Origin: Candidatus Gastranaerophilales bacterium
Lineage (GTDB): Bacteria > Cyanobacteriota > Vampirovibrionia > Gastranaerophilales > Gastranaerophilaceae
NCBI GenBank assembly: GCA_944325535.1
Contig: CALVAL010000009.1
Location: 1-43,455 of the forward strand
DNA: 43,455 nt
Direction of reading: 5' to 3'
The translations under genes were made by a program, and so were the position numbers. Below, in pieces: positions 26,623-35,624 of this stretch. The number at the start of each line of letters is the position of its first letter. The stretch's first letter is position 1. Under the pieces are notes generated by a model. The model was given only the letters and a program-made list of their open reading frames with translations, made no database searches and was not told where the DNA came from.

Positions 26623-26651
26623 TTCAAAATGAAGAAGAAATATGTTAAAAT
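26623..26651 (+). promoter_or_regulatory. Promoter of the pilin-like gene
   Basis: TTCAAA (26623-26628), a 17-nt spacer and TAAAAT (26646-26651), with TG at 26643-26644 giving an extended -10. It lies 32 nt upstream of the ATG. Confidence 0.5.
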
Positions 26652-26683
26652 ACTAGTGTATTGAGAATTGAGGGCTTGAATAT

Positions 26684-27334
26684 ATGATAAAAAAAGGTTT
26701 TACCTTGCAAGAATTATTGATATCACTCGCTATAGTTGGAGTGGTTGCGGCAATTACTGTGCCTGGAATAATTGGAATGATGCCAGATAAAAAGAAGGCA
26801 ATGTATATGAAGTGTTATAGTACATTAACAAGTTTAACAAACGAGATATTAGATGATCCAACACTTTATTCTATAAAATATGATGATGACGGTGAGCCAG
26901 AGGAAGATGCAATATTGAAGTATACAGATGAGCCTATTGAATATCAACCTTGTTTAGGAGCTTGGAGTTGTACAGGTAATAGTAAATTCCCTGCAATATT
27001 TGCAACAAAAGTAAATTATATATCTAGAGAAATAGATGGAAACACTGCACGCATAAGAACTTCTGATGGGGTTTTATGGACTTTTGTTTCAGCAGCAGAT
27101 CTTTCTAGAACGGCTATTAATATAGATTTAGAACCAGATGGAGGAAATAATTGTACATATAATGAAGATTGCAGTGACCCTGATCAATTTACATTTGGGC
27201 TATTTCCTGACGGTGAAATAATTGCTGTAGATCGTTTAGGTCAAGCTTTTTTGAGAAATCCTACTGATTATCACTCTGTGAAGAAAGATAAAGAGCTTGC
27301 AGATACTTTAGAGGTTAATAATAGAGCCAATTAG
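26684..27334 (+). CDS. Type IV pilin / type II secretion pseudopilin-like protein
   Basis: 216 residues. The N-terminal prepilin signal is M-I-K-K-G followed by F-T-L-Q-E-L-L, with Glu at position +5 of the mature protein. A hydrophobic helix follows to about residue 28, and cleavage and methylation by a prepilin peptidase are expected between Gly5 and Phe6. The globular part is acidic and contains four Cys, plus an F-G-L-F-P-D-G-E segment typical of this class. It may be a minor pilin or pseudopilin exported to the envelope. No other pilus gene is adjacent. A GAGGG site lies about 10 nt before the ATG. Its 3' end overlaps convergent ugd by 4 nt. Confidence 0.85.
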   Translation: MIKKGFTLQELLISLAIVGVVAAITVPGIIGMMPDKKKAMYMKCYSTLTSLTNEILDDPTLYSIKYDDDGEPEEDAILKYTDEPIEYQPCLGAWSCTGNSKFPAIFATKVNYISREIDGNTARIRTSDGVLWTFVSAADLSRTAINIDLEPDGGNNCTYNEDCSDPDQFTFGLFPDGEIIAVDRLGQAFLRNPTDYHSVKKDKELADTLEVNNRAN

Positions 27335-28620
27335 TTTATTAGTTTTAGGCTATACTTACTAAGTATTTCTTTATTATATTGATTGCGTCCATCAAAAATG
27401 ATGGGCGTTTTTAGTAGTTTTTTTATTTTTATAAAATCAGGATTTCTGAATTCATTCCATTCAGTTATTAGCAATAATGCATCTGCATCTTTTAAAGCTT
27501 CGTATGAATTTTCAGCGTATGAAATTTTATCATTCCATATTTCCTTTGCATTATCCGTTGCTTTTGGATCATATGCTATAATTGTTGCACCTAGTTCTAA
27601 TAATTTATTTATAATAGTAATTGAGGGAGCTTCTCTCATATCATTAGTTTTTGGTTTAAAAGAGAGTCCCCAAATCGCTAATTTTATCCCATTTAAGTTC
27701 GTTCCAAAGTGGTTTGTAATTTTTTTTATGAAATTTTCTCTTTGTTGTAAATTTACATTATAAGCTGCATTTATAATTGAAAAACCCGTATTGTTTTCTT
27801 TAGCGGTTTTCATAAGAGCTTTTAAATCTTTAGGAAAACAACTCCCTCCAAAACCCAGTCCAGGATATAAAAATTGAGTTCCAATTCGAGAATCAGAGCA
27901 CATTCCTCGTCTTACATTATTCATATCGGCACCAATAGATTCACATAAGTTTGCTATTTCATTTGCAAAAGATATTTTTGTAGCAAGAAAACAATTAGAT
28001 GCGTATTTTACCATTTCTGCAGATTTTATGTCCATTGTTATTATTGGATGCTGATTTCTGACGAATGGTGAATATAAATCAAGCATTATTTTTTCTGCGT
28101 TTTTAGAATCTGTACCTAAAACTACTCTATCAGGTCTTAGAAAGTCTTCTATGGCAGCTCCTTGTTTCAAGAATTCAGGATTAGATACTATATCAAAGTC
28201 TTGTTCTGTATTATTTTTTATGATTTCTTTTATTTTTTCTGCAGTACCTACTGGTACAGTAGACTTGTTGACTATAATTTTGTAATCGTTCATCGATTTT
28301 CCAATATTTTCTGCAACATTGAATACGTTAGATAAGTCTGCTGAACCATCTTCTAATTCAGGGGTTCCAACTGCTATAAAACAAATTAGTGATTCTTTAA
28401 CTGCATTATCAATGTCTGCTGAAAATTTTAAACGACCTTCTTTGGTATTATTTTTTATTAAATCTTCTAATCCTGGCTCATATATAGGAATAATACCATT
28501 AGATAACTTTTCGAGTTTGCTCAAATCATTATCTATACAAATAACGTCGTTTCCCATTTCTGCAAAACAGGTGCCTGTGACTAAGCCAACATAGCCAGTT
28601 CCTATTACACATATCTTCAT
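27331..28620 (-). CDS. ugd: UDP-glucose 6-dehydrogenase
   Basis: 429 residues. The Rossmann start M-K-I-C-V-I-G-T-G-Y-V-G-L and the catalytic motif G-F-G-G-S-C-F-P-K-D with C261 are diagnostic. The enzyme oxidises UDP-glucose to UDP-glucuronate with two NAD+. Its start overlaps the stop of the UDP-glucuronate decarboxylase gene as ATGA, so translation is coupled. Together the two make UDP-xylose for surface polysaccharide. Length and motifs are normal. UDP-N-acetylglucosamine or GDP-mannose dehydrogenase is the main alternative, but the decarboxylase partner favours UDP-glucose. Confidence 0.93.
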   Translation of the reverse strand: MKICVIGTGYVGLVTGTCFAEMGNDVICIDNDLSKLEKLSNGIIPIYEPGLEDLIKNNTKEGRLKFSADIDNAVKESLICFIAVGTPELEDGSADLSNVFNVAENIGKSMNDYKIIVNKSTVPVGTAEKIKEIIKNNTEQDFDIVSNPEFLKQGAAIEDFLRPDRVVLGTDSKNAEKIMLDLYSPFVRNQHPIITMDIKSAEMVKYASNCFLATKISFANEIANLCESIGADMNNVRRGMCSDSRIGTQFLYPGLGFGGSCFPKDLKALMKTAKENNTGFSIINAAYNVNLQQRENFIKKITNHFGTNLNGIKLAIWGLSFKPKTNDMREAPSITIINKLLELGATIIAYDPKATDNAKEIWNDKISYAENSYEALKDADALLLITEWNEFRNPDFIKIKKLLKTPIIFDGRNQYNKEILSKYSLKLIN

Positions 28621-29555
28621 AGTGTAAGCTCCTTAAAATAGCGAATAGTTTTTTCTAGTCCTTCAATTATGTCGACCTTTGGTTCCCATTTAAGTTTGAG
28701 CTTTGCTAAACTAATGTCAGGTTTTCTGTTTGTAGGATCGTCTTGAGGTAATTCTTGATGAACTATCTTTGATTTTGAATTTGTTAAAGAAATAATGAGC
28801 TCTGCAAGTTCAAGCACCGTCATTTCATTAGGGTTTCCTATATTTACAGGTCCTATAAAATTGTTAGACTCCATCGTTTTTATTAGTCCTTCTACTAAAT
28901 CATCGATATAACAGAATGATCTGGTTTGTTTTCCGTCTCCATATACGGTTATATTTTCATTTTTTAAAGCTTGTACTATAAAATTAGAAATAACTCTGCC
29001 ATCATTGATAGCCATATTAGGACCATATGTATTAAATATTCTAACGATTTTTATATCAGATTTTTTTTGTCTGTAAAAATCAACCAAAATTGATTCTGCA
29101 CACCTTTTACCTTCATCGTAGCAACTTCTTACTCCTATTGGATTTACATTGCCCCAATAGCTTTCTTTTTGAGGATTTTCAAGTGGAGAGCCATAAATTT
29201 CGCTTGTTGAAGCTTGAAGGAGTCTTGCATTATTTTTTTCTACAATATCAAGTAAGTTATAAATACCAAGTATAGATGTTTTCATAGTTTTTATAGAATC
29301 TTTTTGATAATGAGGAGGGCTTGCAGGACAAGCTAGATTAAATATGTAATCAGCTTCTATTTCAAATATTTCAATAATGTCTTTTTCTAGCAATTGAAAA
29401 TTTGGGTTATTTAAAAAGGGTTTTATATTTTGTCTTGAGCCTGTATAAAAATTATCAAGACAAAATATTTTATTCTCTTTAGAAAGTAGCTTTTTGCATA
29501 AATGAGAACCAATAAAGCCAGCTCCACCTGTTATAAGAATTTTTTCCCCTTGCAC
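28617..29555 (-). CDS. UDP-glucuronate decarboxylase (UDP-xylose synthase)
   Basis: 312 residues, an extended SDR. The NAD-binding G-G-A-G-F-I-G is at 10-16. The segments A-C-P-A-S-P-P-H-Y-Q and Y-W-G-N-V-N-P-I-G near 130-140 and the catalytic Y-x3-K within S-C-Y-D-E-G-K-R are hallmarks of UXS. It decarboxylates UDP-glucuronate to UDP-xylose. The start is a GTG at 29555, two bases after the pyruvate kinase stop, with GGAG 7 nt upstream inside the end of that gene. It overlaps ugd by 4 nt. Confidence 0.92.
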   Translation of the reverse strand: MQGEKILITGGAGFIGSHLCKKLLSKENKIFCLDNFYTGSRQNIKPFLNNPNFQLLEKDIIEIFEIEADYIFNLACPASPPHYQKDSIKTMKTSILGIYNLLDIVEKNNARLLQASTSEIYGSPLENPQKESYWGNVNPIGVRSCYDEGKRCAESILVDFYRQKKSDIKIVRIFNTYGPNMAINDGRVISNFIVQALKNENITVYGDGKQTRSFCYIDDLVEGLIKTMESNNFIGPVNIGNPNEMTVLELAELIISLTNSKSKIVHQELPQDDPTNRKPDISLAKLKLKWEPKVDIIEGLEKTIRYFKELTL

Positions 29556-29557
29556 CT

Positions 29558-30994
29558 TTAAGCTCCAATTCGATGTACTCTTATAAAATTAGTTCTACCG
29601 GAAATAAGTTTGGGAATTGAACCTATTATAACAATTCTTTCATCCTTTTCGAAATCAGTTTTTGAAAGAATATAATCGTCAATTTCTTTAAGTAAATTTT
29701 CGTCGATTACTCTATCCCACTCCTTATAGTCTGAAAATATGTTCCAAAAGAGATTGAGTCTTCTACAAGTATCTTCTCTATCTGAGATTGCAATTATCGG
29801 TACGGTAGGACGTAGTTTAGATAAGAGTCTAGGTGTATACCCGCTATGTGTAAATGTCATAATAGCTTTTGCGTTTATGTCTTGAGCCATTTTAACGGCT
29901 GCATTGGCAATTGCTTGTGGTGTTATGTCATATTTATCAATAATTTCTAGATCTAAGTTTGATAGGCAGAAATTACAATTTTCAACATTTGAAGCAATTT
30001 TTCGCATCATTTTTACGGCTTCAATTGGATACTTACCAACAGCAGTCTCTCCTGATAGCATAATTGCATCTGTACCATCTAGTATTGCATTTGCTACATC
30101 ACTTGCCTCTGCTCGCGTAGGAATTGGATTTTCTATCATTGTTTCAAGCATTTGAGTAGCAACAATACAGACTTTTCTTTCCCTTATTGTTTTATCAATA
30201 ATATATTTTTGAATAGTAGGGACTTCCTCTGGAGATATTTCAATTCCTAAATCTCCTCTAGCTACCATTATTCCATCTGTTGTAGAAAGTATTGATTCAA
30301 GATTTTCTACAGCTTGAGGTTTTTCTATTTTTGCAATTATTGGAATGTCTCCATTAAATTCTTTTATATATTTTCTTGCAAGATCTATATCCTTAGCTTC
30401 TCTTACAAAAGATAATGCAATATAGTCGGCATTATTTTCTACGCTAAATTGGATAAATTCTTTATCTCTTTCGGTTACTGCTTCAAGACTAGCTGTAGCT
30501 CCTGGGATATTAATACCTTTTCTCGGCTTTATAATTTCACCATATAAGACTTTGGCTTTAACTTGGTTATTTGAATTATCAAGAACTTCTAATCCTATTT
30601 TTCCGTCATCTAGAAGGATTTTATCTCCGATACTAACATCATTTGCTATTTGAGGATAATCAACCGGAATTATACAAGAGTCTTGAATACTTGAGTCTCC
30701 AGATAGTATAATAGTATCATTTTTCGTGATATTTATCGGTGTTGTTATATTACCTACCCTTATTTTAGGGCCTTGCAAATCGACTAGTATCGGAATATAA
30801 GTATTACATTCTTTTGATACTTTTCTTATATTTTCGATATTTTTTTTATGATCTAGTGCGGTGCCATGGGATGTATTCAGTCTGAACATATTTGCGCCAG
30901 CTTTTACCAATGCCAATATAGATTCATAATTTGAAGTTGCAGGGCCTAATGTAGCAACTATTTTGGTCTTTACTTGTCTAAATTTTGTAGTCAT
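29558..30994 (-). CDS. pyk: Pyruvate kinase
   Basis: 478 residues. Conserved segments include K-I-V-A-T-L-G-P-A, M-F-R-L-N-T-S-H-G (Thr replaces the usual Phe), the catalytic-Lys region I-I-A-K-I-E-K-P-Q-A, M-V-A-R-G-D-L-G and M-L-S-G-E-T-A-x-G-K-Y-P. It transfers phosphate from phosphoenolpyruvate to ADP at the end of glycolysis. A GAGG site precedes the ATG. Gene order places it between an M48-like secreted protein (8-nt gap) and the UDP-xylose genes (2-nt gap), an unusual setting for a glycolytic enzyme. Confidence 0.95.
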   Translation of the reverse strand: MTTKFRQVKTKIVATLGPATSNYESILALVKAGANMFRLNTSHGTALDHKKNIENIRKVSKECNTYIPILVDLQGPKIRVGNITTPINITKNDTIILSGDSSIQDSCIIPVDYPQIANDVSIGDKILLDDGKIGLEVLDNSNNQVKAKVLYGEIIKPRKGINIPGATASLEAVTERDKEFIQFSVENNADYIALSFVREAKDIDLARKYIKEFNGDIPIIAKIEKPQAVENLESILSTTDGIMVARGDLGIEISPEEVPTIQKYIIDKTIRERKVCIVATQMLETMIENPIPTRAEASDVANAILDGTDAIMLSGETAVGKYPIEAVKMMRKIASNVENCNFCLSNLDLEIIDKYDITPQAIANAAVKMAQDINAKAIMTFTHSGYTPRLLSKLRPTVPIIAISDREDTCRRLNLFWNIFSDYKEWDRVIDENLLKEIDDYILSKTDFEKDERIVIIGSIPKLISGRTNFIRVHRIGA

Positions 30995-31002
30995 TCTTAC
31001 CT

Positions 31003-31833
31003 CTATCTTTCTGAAGATTCTGTTAGTGTCTTAAGTATTGTATAAGAAGCATCCCAGCCACTCACTCCTCCGGTAGTCTTATATTGTGCAACATTTTTAG
31101 CTCTAAGTTGTTTATTTTTTTCTTGTTCTTTATTAAATTTTTCTAATTTTTTCTTATTAGAATTTCTTTCTTTAACAATAGGCTCTGCATAAGCTAAAAA
31201 GTTTCTGTATTCTTGACATCCATATCCAGCTTTTATTTTAGAAGGATAATTGTATGTTAGGTAATCAAATACGTTCATTGCTCTTTCTGTATTAGCAGGC
31301 TTTCCTTGTAATATTTCAAGTGTACTTCCTGGCATTTTAGTAATAACAACTACCATTGCAAGAGGGTTATAACCCGCTTGTATCATTAAATCTACACCTG
31401 TAATATCAGCTTCTTTATTGTCACTTAAGTTTGTTTTGCTTTTTAAATAATCACTATTTGCAGCAGTTGAAATTATATTATCACTACTTAGGGTACTTGT
31501 AATAGCATTTTTTGCTATATCTCTAAACTTATCTTTTGCAGCTTTTCCGTTTATAATATGACCTATTTCATTAGAAATAACAGCTGCTACTTCGTTGTCA
31601 TTTCCTGCATATGTAAGATCTTGTTGTGAGATTTCTATAATGTTTGTGCTGGATGTATCTGTATTGTCAGCTATTCCATTTACAACTTTAAAAGTTGTTT
31701 TTGATGGTAAATTGTTTTTTGTTAAAATGTTTTTTCCAACAGTAGGTACTTTTGATGCAGGATTATATTCTGCCGCAAAAGATGGTAATACTAGTAATGA
31801 TATCGAAAATAAAAAACTAATGATTTTTTTCAT
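31003..31833 (-). CDS. Secreted M48-like protein with degenerate zinc site (likely pseudoprotease)
   Basis: 276 residues. A signal peptide occupies about 1-20 and ends in S-F-A-A, so export is expected. The M48 metallopeptidase pattern appears as I-S-N88-E-I-G-H92-I-I-N-G: the first zinc ligand of H-E-x2-H is Asn. The third ligand is present as E141 in K-E-A-D-x-x-G. The residue 88 codon is AAT, one base from CAT. A basic, Lys-rich coiled segment lies near 220-245. The start is supported by AGGAGG. It precedes pyk by 8 nt. If the His change is real, the protein is probably an inactive chaperone-like relative of M48 proteases. Confidence 0.75.
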   Translation of the reverse strand: MKKIISFLFSISLLVLPSFAAEYNPASKVPTVGKNILTKNNLPSKTTFKVVNGIADNTDTSSTNIIEISQQDLTYAGNDNEVAAVISNEIGHIINGKAAKDKFRDIAKNAITSTLSSDNIISTAANSDYLKSKTNLSDNKEADITGVDLMIQAGYNPLAMVVVITKMPGSTLEILQGKPANTERAMNVFDYLTYNYPSKIKAGYGCQEYRNFLAYAEPIVKERNSNKKKLEKFNKEQEKNKQLRAKNVAQYKTTGGVSGWDASYTILKTLTESSER

Positions 31834-31910
31834 AAAAAGCTTCCTCCTAATTAATCTCCTTTTAATTATATAATAAATAAAATCGTTTGGAGTTTTATAT
31901 TGTTAAATTG

Positions 31911-31940
31911 TTTACAACAAAGAATGAATTATATTATAAT
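31911..31940 (+). promoter_or_regulatory. Promoter of the DUF475 gene
   Basis: TTTACA (31911-31916), an 18-nt spacer and a perfect TATAAT (31935-31940), 27 nt before the ATG with a strong AAGGAGA ribosome binding site between. Confidence 0.65.
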
Positions 31941-31967
31941 TGTCTAAGATTATAAGAAGGAGAGATT

Positions 31968-33017
31968 ATGATTCGTTATTTTTTAGGTTCCTATATAGTA
32001 ACTATATTTGGATTGATTGCAGCTTATCTATGGGGTGAGCATGTACATAACGGTACAGGGCTAACTTGTATTTTTATTGCTTCTGTACTTGCGGTATTGG
32101 AAGTTAGTTTATCTTTTGATAATGCAGTAGTTAATGCGATGAAACTGGAACATATGTCTGAGAAATGGAGACATCGTTTTATTACATGGGGTATATTAAT
32201 TGCTGTTTTTGGTATGAGATTTTTATTCCCGCTGTTAGTAGTTGCGATTTTTGCAAAACTAAATATTTTAACAGTTTTAAATATGGCATTGAATGATGTA
32301 CATTCTTATGCTCATTATTTAGAATTAACTCATGCGCCTATTGTAGCTTTTGGTGGTGCGTTTTTGCTTATGTTATTTATGGATTATTTTGTCGAACAAA
32401 AAAAAGAAGTGCATTGGATAAAATTTTTAGAAATTCCAATGCAAAAGCTTTCTTCAATAAAGGGAATTTGCACTATAACAACTCTTGTTGTTTTAATATT
32501 GTTAATGTTTGAACTTCCTTTAGAAGTTAGAAGTTCAGTTTTTAAATCAGGTTTAAGCGGTATTATAACTTATTTAGTTATTGATGGTTTAGCAGAATGG
32601 CTTGAAAGACGTCAAGAAGAAAGAATGAAAGTTTGTGCAGATACAGTCAAGTGTTCTGGCTTAGTTGGTTTTTTATATCTAGAACTTATTGACGCATCTT
32701 TTTCTTTAGATGGTGTATTAGGGGCCTTTGCATTGAGTAAAGATATTTTGATTATTACAATAGGGTTATTTATTGGAGCAATGTTTGTAAGATCATTAAC
32801 AATTATGCTTGTAGAGAAAAAGACTTTGGCTCAGTATTTGTACTTAGAACATGGAGCTCATTGGGCAATTGGAACTCTAGCTATTTTAATGTTTGTATCA
32901 ACTTTCCATGAAGTGCCGGAAGTTGTAACCGGATTGTTGGGGCTTGCTTTTATTTTAAGTGCGTTTGTATCTTCACTTATCCATAACAAAAAGGTTAAAG
33001 ATGGAACTGAAGGATAA
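31968..33017 (+). CDS. DUF475 family membrane protein (TerC-related)
   Basis: 349 residues with about eight or nine transmembrane segments. Conserved acidic motifs E-V-S-L-S-F-D-N-A-V near 42-52 and E-L-I-D-A-S-F-S-L-D-G-V near 237-248 lie in membrane helices, as in the TerC/Alx superfamily. Those proteins are linked to metal ion (Mn2+) export and tellurite resistance, so metal transport is a reasonable inference. The gene has its own promoter and AAGGAGA site. The next gene starts inside its last 17 bases. Confidence 0.88.
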   Translation: MIRYFLGSYIVTIFGLIAAYLWGEHVHNGTGLTCIFIASVLAVLEVSLSFDNAVVNAMKLEHMSEKWRHRFITWGILIAVFGMRFLFPLLVVAIFAKLNILTVLNMALNDVHSYAHYLELTHAPIVAFGGAFLLMLFMDYFVEQKKEVHWIKFLEIPMQKLSSIKGICTITTLVVLILLMFELPLEVRSSVFKSGLSGIITYLVIDGLAEWLERRQEERMKVCADTVKCSGLVGFLYLELIDASFSLDGVLGAFALSKDILIITIGLFIGAMFVRSLTIMLVEKKTLAQYLYLEHGAHWAIGTLAILMFVSTFHEVPEVVTGLLGLAFILSAFVSSLIHNKKVKDGTEG

Positions 33018-33852
33018 TAATTTATATTATATAGGTGGCGTTGTAAGAGATGAAATTTTAGGGGTTTCATCTCTTGATGTTGATTATACATATGAAGGTA
33101 ATGCGATAGAGTATGCTCAAAATTTTAATATAATCAAAGCAAATCCTGATTTTGGTACTGTAAGAATATTAGCTGACAATAAAGAAATTGATATTGCTTC
33201 GACTAGGTGTGAGTATTATCCCAGAAAAGGTCATTTGCCAAAAATATTAGAAATAGGTTGTTCTCTAAAAGAAGATTTGAAAAGACGTGATTTTACGATT
33301 AATGCAATTGCGAAAAGAACTTCTGATAATGAAATAATCGATATTTTTAACGGAAAAGAAGATATTTCTTCAAAAAGCTTAAGAGTTTTGCATGATGGGA
33401 GTTTTATAGACGATCCTTCAAGAATTTTGAGAGGGCTTAAGTTTTCAATAAGGTTTGGTTTTGAGCTTGAAAAGTGCACGAAATCCTTACAAGATTCATA
33501 TCTAAAAAATGTTAATTATGATATGAGTTATCATCGTATAAAAAAAGAATTGAAAGAAACATTCAATTTGAATAAAGATATTGCTTTTGAGAGGTTTTTG
33601 TCTCAAGGAATATATAAACTATTAGGAGAAAATCAAAAACTTCCTAGCGTAAATCAGTCAATCGAAGATCTTGTAGCTAGATTTGAATGTGAAAATATCT
33701 GGCTAATATATATGAGTTTTTTTGATTTATCCAATTTTGAGCTAACCAGGGCTGAAAAGAGAATAATAGAGTGGAATGAAAAATTGAAGAAACAAAGCCC
33801 AAATAATAACACACCAATAGAGAGTGTTATTTTTGATATGTTAAGAAAGTGA
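33001..33852 (+). CDS. tRNA nucleotidyltransferase / poly(A) polymerase family protein (short)
   Basis: 283 residues from the ATG at 33001, chosen because the protein then begins directly before the nucleotide-binding G12-G13-V-V-R-D motif and AAGG lies about 8 nt upstream; longer in-frame starts lie deeper within the DUF475 gene. Catalytic acids L-D26-V-D28, the R-R-D-F-T-I-N-A flexible-loop motif near 98-105 and the D-D-P-S-R-I-L-R motif follow in class II order. Typical CCA-adding enzymes of this class have 380-450 residues, so the C-terminal body/tail is reduced. It could be a CCA enzyme or one half of a split CC-/A-adding pair. Confidence 0.8.
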   Translation: MELKDNNLYYIGGVVRDEILGVSSLDVDYTYEGNAIEYAQNFNIIKANPDFGTVRILADNKEIDIASTRCEYYPRKGHLPKILEIGCSLKEDLKRRDFTINAIAKRTSDNEIIDIFNGKEDISSKSLRVLHDGSFIDDPSRILRGLKFSIRFGFELEKCTKSLQDSYLKNVNYDMSYHRIKKELKETFNLNKDIAFERFLSQGIYKLLGENQKLPSVNQSIEDLVARFECENIWLIYMSFFDLSNFELTRAEKRIIEWNEKLKKQSPNNNTPIESVIFDMLRK

Positions 33853-34739
33853 GTTTTAAACGTTCAATGTTAAAAAAACTTCTTAAAACAAAATTTCATT
33901 TAAGACCTGTATTTCTTCCTTTGATAAGATATAGAGCGAATAATTTAGGAAATTTCTTAGGAATAAATAATTGTAAGCGCGATGTCCCTATAATCGTTTC
34001 TTTAACTTCTTATGCTGAAAGGTTTGATGAATTATCTTTAGCAATTTATTCTTTACTTATGCAGTCTGTAAAGCCTGATAGAATAATATTGTGGCTTAGT
34101 GATGAATATAATGATTTAATGGAATTACCATATGAAATCACGAGATATATTAAAAATGGTCTGGAAATAAGATTTGTCAAAGATATTAAGTCTTATACAA
34201 AAATAATTTATGCATTAAAAGAGTTTTCTGATTCAATAATAGTAACTGCAGATGATGATATCTATTATCCTAAGAATTGGCTTGCAAATTTGTATTACTC
34301 ATATATTAGTTATCCTAATGATATTCAAGTTCATCGTGCTCATAGGGTTCTTTTAAATAAGAATGAAATTATGTCTTATGAAAAATGGGAAAAACATGTT
34401 AGTGAAGAATGTGCAAGATTTGATAATTTTCTAACAGGAGTGGGCGGTGTTCTTTATCCACCAAATTGTTTTAAAAAAGAAGTGTTAAGAGATGATTTGT
34501 TTTTAAAATTGGCTCCAACTGCAGATGATGTTTGGCTTTGGGCTATGGCTTTGTTGAGTAATAGAAAGATAAGAGTTGTTAAAAACCATATAAAAACTCT
34601 TGCTTCTTTAAATATAAAACGGCAAATATTTAATACAAGTAGAAATTTATATAAAAAAAACAGTAAGGGTGGTAATGATAAACAAATAAACGCACTTTTA
34701 GAATTCTATAGACTAAATATACTTTCTAAGTTAGTTTAA
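33849..34739 (+). CDS. Glycosyltransferase (GT-A fold, GT2-like)
   Basis: 296 residues. The start is a GTG overlapping the preceding stop as GTGA, consistent with translational coupling; an ATG at 33868 is out of frame and was not used. The segment I-V-S-L-T-S-Y-A-E-R near 50-59, the metal-binding T-A-D-D-D-I-Y-Y-P near 134-142 and G-V-G-G-V-L-Y-P-P near 197-205 fit a family of GT-A enzymes common in capsule and O-antigen clusters. It probably transfers a hexose onto a surface glycan at the inner side of the membrane. Donor and acceptor are unknown. It converges with the next GT2 gene, overlapping by 14 nt. Confidence 0.8.
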   Translation: MSFKRSMLKKLLKTKFHLRPVFLPLIRYRANNLGNFLGINNCKRDVPIIVSLTSYAERFDELSLAIYSLLMQSVKPDRIILWLSDEYNDLMELPYEITRYIKNGLEIRFVKDIKSYTKIIYALKEFSDSIIVTADDDIYYPKNWLANLYYSYISYPNDIQVHRAHRVLLNKNEIMSYEKWEKHVSEECARFDNFLTGVGGVLYPPNCFKKEVLRDDLFLKLAPTADDVWLWAMALLSNRKIRVVKNHIKTLASLNIKRQIFNTSRNLYKKNSKGGNDKQINALLEFYRLNILSKLV

Positions 34740-35586
34740 TTTCATAAATGAACTTATTATTTCCGATGTTTATTTTTATAATATTTTTATTTATTTTTAA
34801 GTATATTAGTCTAGCTCGCATATAGTTTAATAATAAGAGTGCTTTTATTATAGGATTTTTCTTTTTTATTGTGTGGTAGTATAGTGAAACATTAAAAAAG
34901 TATCTAATAAACCAGTTTTGGCTATCTTTATTAATGTAGCTGTCAGAATGAATACGCCAAAAAGTTAGTTTTTTATCAAGAAAATAAATTTTATGATCGG
35001 CTAGTTGTGCCCATAAATAATAGTCAAGAGAGGCTTTACATAAAGGTTTAAAATTGCATTTTAAAAGTAACTCTTTTTTTGTCATTACGCATGAAAATGT
35101 GGGAATTATATTTATTTTAGGAATAATATTAGCAAAATTTTCAATAAACATAGAGTGATCTAGGTTTATAAATAATTTATTAACATCATCAAAATATTTT
35201 TGGAATAGAGCTATTCTATTTTGGTCTTGGAACATTTCTACCCCAGTAAATACTAATTCTGCTCCTGTTTCTATAGCTTTTACTTTTTCTTCTATTGAAG
35301 TAGGAAAGAATTTATCATCACTCTCTAAAAATGCAATCCATTCTCCAGTTGCATATTCAATACCTTTTCTTAGAGACTTTGCTAGTCCTAAATTTTTATC
35401 GTTAATAATTAATTTAATTCTATTATCGGATAAGTATTTTTTGATAATATCAATAGAATTGTCGCTAGAAGCATCATCAATTATAATAAGTTCCCAATCT
35501 TTATATGTCTGATTAATTATACTATTAATAGCTTCGTCTAAATATTGGGCATAATTATAACTAGTCATTATTATTGAAATTTTCAT
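34726..35586 (-). CDS. GT2 family glycosyltransferase
   Basis: 286 residues. The GT-A signature I-S-I-I-M-T-S-Y-N-Y-A-Q-Y-L at the N-terminus, I-I-D-D-A-S-S-D near 34-41 and F-L-E-S-D-D-K-F near 86-93 identify GT2; the acidic motif binds the nucleotide-sugar metal. It likely adds a sugar during surface polysaccharide synthesis. The ATG lacks a Shine-Dalgarno site; a -10 element ends 6 nt upstream inside a palindrome shared with the divergent GT2 gene at 35630. The two divergent genes may therefore be co-regulated. Confidence 0.88.
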   Translation of the reverse strand: MKISIIMTSYNYAQYLDEAINSIINQTYKDWELIIIDDASSDNSIDIIKKYLSDNRIKLIINDKNLGLAKSLRKGIEYATGEWIAFLESDDKFFPTSIEEKVKAIETGAELVFTGVEMFQDQNRIALFQKYFDDVNKLFINLDHSMFIENFANIIPKINIIPTFSCVMTKKELLLKCNFKPLCKASLDYYLWAQLADHKIYFLDKKLTFWRIHSDSYINKDSQNWFIRYFFNVSLYYHTIKKKNPIIKALLLLNYMRARLIYLKINKNIIKINIGNNKFIYEIKLT

Positions 35587-35591
35587 AAAAT

Positions 35592-35624
35592 AATTTTACC
35601 TTAAAGTAATTTTAAGGTAAAATT
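35592..35624. promoter_or_regulatory. Symmetric palindromic bidirectional promoter
   Basis: Left arm 35592-35605 is the exact reverse complement of right arm 35611-35624 (14 bp), around GTAAT. Each strand reads TTTACC, a 17-nt spacer, then TAAAAT. The -10 elements end 6 nt before the ATG at 35630 (plus) and before the ATG at 35586 (minus). The palindrome could also be an operator. Confidence 0.6.

Noticed and set aside
27383-28594. Plus-strand open frames opposite ugd
   Set aside because: Shadows of a well-conserved dehydrogenase; low-complexity translations with no support.
32959-33000. Longer start for the nucleotidyltransferase inside the DUF475 gene
   Set aside because: The extra residues are the out-of-frame reading of a conserved membrane protein, and the ATG at 33001 gives the normal family N-terminus.
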